Assembly (NCBI GenBank): GCA_024304875.1
Contig: JAMWZF010000185.1
Location: 1 to 6,189 of the forward strand
DNA: 6,189 nucleotides
Reading direction: 5' to 3'
From: Paracoccaceae bacterium
GTDB lineage: Bacteria > Pseudomonadota > Alphaproteobacteria > Rhodobacterales > Rhodobacteraceae
Part shown: positions 5,495-6,189 of the stretch, one piece after another
Layout of the letters: each line of letters opens with the position of its first letter
Numbering within the stretch: the first letter of the stretch is position 1
Program-made: the position numbers and the translations under genes
The notes under the pieces: model-generated
What the model saw: only the letters and a program-made list of their open reading frames with translations
Database searches by the model: none
What the model was told of the DNA's origin: nothing

Positions 5495-5505
5495 GATGAC
5501 CGCCC

Positions 5506-6189
5506 ATGCCCGAGTACCTCAAACGCGCCGCCCCGCCCCCGCCCGAGGATCGCACCCGGCTGTCCGAGACGGTGGCGCGGCTCCTCGCCGAGATCAGGGC
5601 GGGCCGGGAGGCTGCGGTGACGTCCCTCGCGGCCCGGTTCGACGGTTGGGAGACCGACCCCCGCGTCAGCCCCGAGCGCATCGCCCGCGCCCACGAGGCG
5701 CTGCCCGAGACCACCCGGGCGGACATCCTCTACGCCCATGACAACATCCGCCGCTTTGCCGAGGCGCAGCGGGCGACCCTGACCGACATGGAGGTCGAGA
5801 TCACGCCGGGCCTCCTTGCCGGCCAGCGCCAGATCCCGGTCGAGGCGGCGGGCTGCTACGTACCCGGCGGGCGCTACTCCCATGTCGCCTCGGCCCTGAT
5901 GACGGTGACCACGGCGAAGGTGGCGGGCGTGCGCCATGTCACCGCCGCCGCGCCGCCCCGGGGCGCGGCGGGCATCCCGGATGCGGTGCTCTACGCGCTG
6001 GACATCGCGGGGGCGGATGCGGTGCTGACCCTCGGCGGCGTGCAGGCCGTCGCGGCGATGGCCTGGGGCCTGTTCGACCTGCCGCCCGCCGCGGTGCTGG
6101 CCGGGCCTGGCAACGCCTTCGTCGCCGAGGCCAAGCGCCAGCTCTTCGGCGAGGTCGGCATCGACATGGTGGCCGGGCCGACGGACGTC
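5506..6189 (+). CDS. HisD-family dehydrogenase, HpsN-like (sulfopropanediol dehydrogenase-like), N-terminal part
   Basis: The first 228 residues are present; the gene runs off the window. HisD-family enzymes are cytoplasmic, zinc- and NAD-dependent, and oxidise an alcohol to an acid in two steps. Recognisable segments are GCYVPGGRYSHVASALM (about 119-135), TAKVAGV (140-146), LGGVQAVAAMAWG, GPGNAFVAEAKRQLFGEVGI and IDMVAGPTD near the end. 'YLKRA' at the start, 'TAKVAGV' in place of the usual 'PAKVAGV' and 'NAFVAEAKRQLFG' are features I associate with HpsN, which converts 2,3-dihydroxypropane-1-sulfonate to sulfolactate, more than with biosynthetic HisD. The zinc ligands and catalytic Glu-His lie beyond the edge and cannot be checked. 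The family signature has Glu after GP[ST]; here it is Asp (227). A neighbouring sulfonate importer supports a sulfonate role, but a different diol or amino-alcohol substrate is possible. Confidence 0.8.
   Translation, partial: MPEYLKRAAPPPPEDRTRLSETVARLLAEIRAGREAAVTSLAARFDGWETDPRVSPERIARAHEALPETTRADILYAHDNIRRFAEAQRATLTDMEVEITPGLLAGQRQIPVEAAGCYVPGGRYSHVASALMTVTTAKVAGVRHVTAAAPPRGAAGIPDAVLYALDIAGADAVLTLGGVQAVAAMAWGLFDLPPAAVLAGPGNAFVAEAKRQLFGEVGIDMVAGPTDV

Larger units (their letters stand above)
5188..5505. other. Intergenic region between tauC and the HisD-like gene
   Basis: No credible gene lies in these 318 bases; short frames across them only translate the inverted repeat at 5258-5329. Other small dyads are GGCCGC (5207-5212) with GCGGCC (5225-5230), just after tauC, and CGCGGC (5441-5446) with GCCGCG (5455-5460). 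A TATGGT at 5470-5475 is a possible -10 box for the downstream gene, with only a weak TTTCGC (5448-5453) as -35. The gap therefore probably contains the tauABC terminator and a separate promoter for the dehydrogenase. Confidence 0.45.

Noticed and set aside
5257..5499. Possible 80-residue small protein after tauC
   Set aside because: Its first third is simply the translated inverted repeat, and the rest has no recognisable features or ribosome site.
1..6189. CRISPR arrays, tRNA or rRNA genes, transposases
   Set aside because: No regularly spaced repeats, cloverleaf-like sequence, rRNA motifs or transposase-like proteins were seen on either strand.

Overview
The window is GC-rich DNA with tightly packed genes and codon use typical of an alphaproteobacterium. 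The architecture (TauABC with an unusually long permease, a HisD-like dehydrogenase of the sulfonate type) most resembles marine or soil Rhodobacteraceae. No rRNA, tRNA or other taxonomic marker is present, so this placement is an inference from protein style only.

Left edge (1-136): the last 44 codons of a class-III PLP aminotransferase, followed by a GC-rich hairpin that probably ends its transcript. Bases 268-781 hold a compact type II toxin-antitoxin module, a YefM/Phd-like antitoxin overlapping a YoeB/Txe-like endoribonuclease. It is preceded by a GTAC/TGTACA operator-like element. The toxin ends in Ser where E. coli YoeB has its catalytic C-terminal Tyr.

Middle (830-5187): cysH, the cluster-free thioredoxin-dependent PAPS reductase of E. 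coli type, lies on the minus strand, convergent with the toxin. A 348-base divergent region separates it from a three-gene taurine/sulfonate importer on the plus strand: tauA (binding protein), tauB (ATPase) and tauC (permease). tauB and tauC overlap by one base. tauA and tauB are separated by 108 bases carrying two tandem perfect palindromes whose cores are reverse complements of each other. TauC is about 170 residues longer than a usual TauC/SsuC; the extra sequence includes a periplasmic insert in the first external loop with cadherin/VCBS-like repeat motifs.

Right edge (5188-6189): a 318-base gap holds a 72-base element with 23-base inverted arms, then the first 228 codons of a HisD-family dehydrogenase that looks like the sulfopropanediol dehydrogenase HpsN rather than biosynthetic histidinol dehydrogenase.

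Taken together, the region reads as a sulfur/organosulfonate neighbourhood. TauABC would import taurine or a related sulfonate, the HisD-like enzyme may oxidise a sulfonated diol, and CysH makes sulfite from PAPS, the same intermediate that desulfonation releases. The toxin-antitoxin pair appears to be an unrelated insertion between the aminotransferase and cysH.
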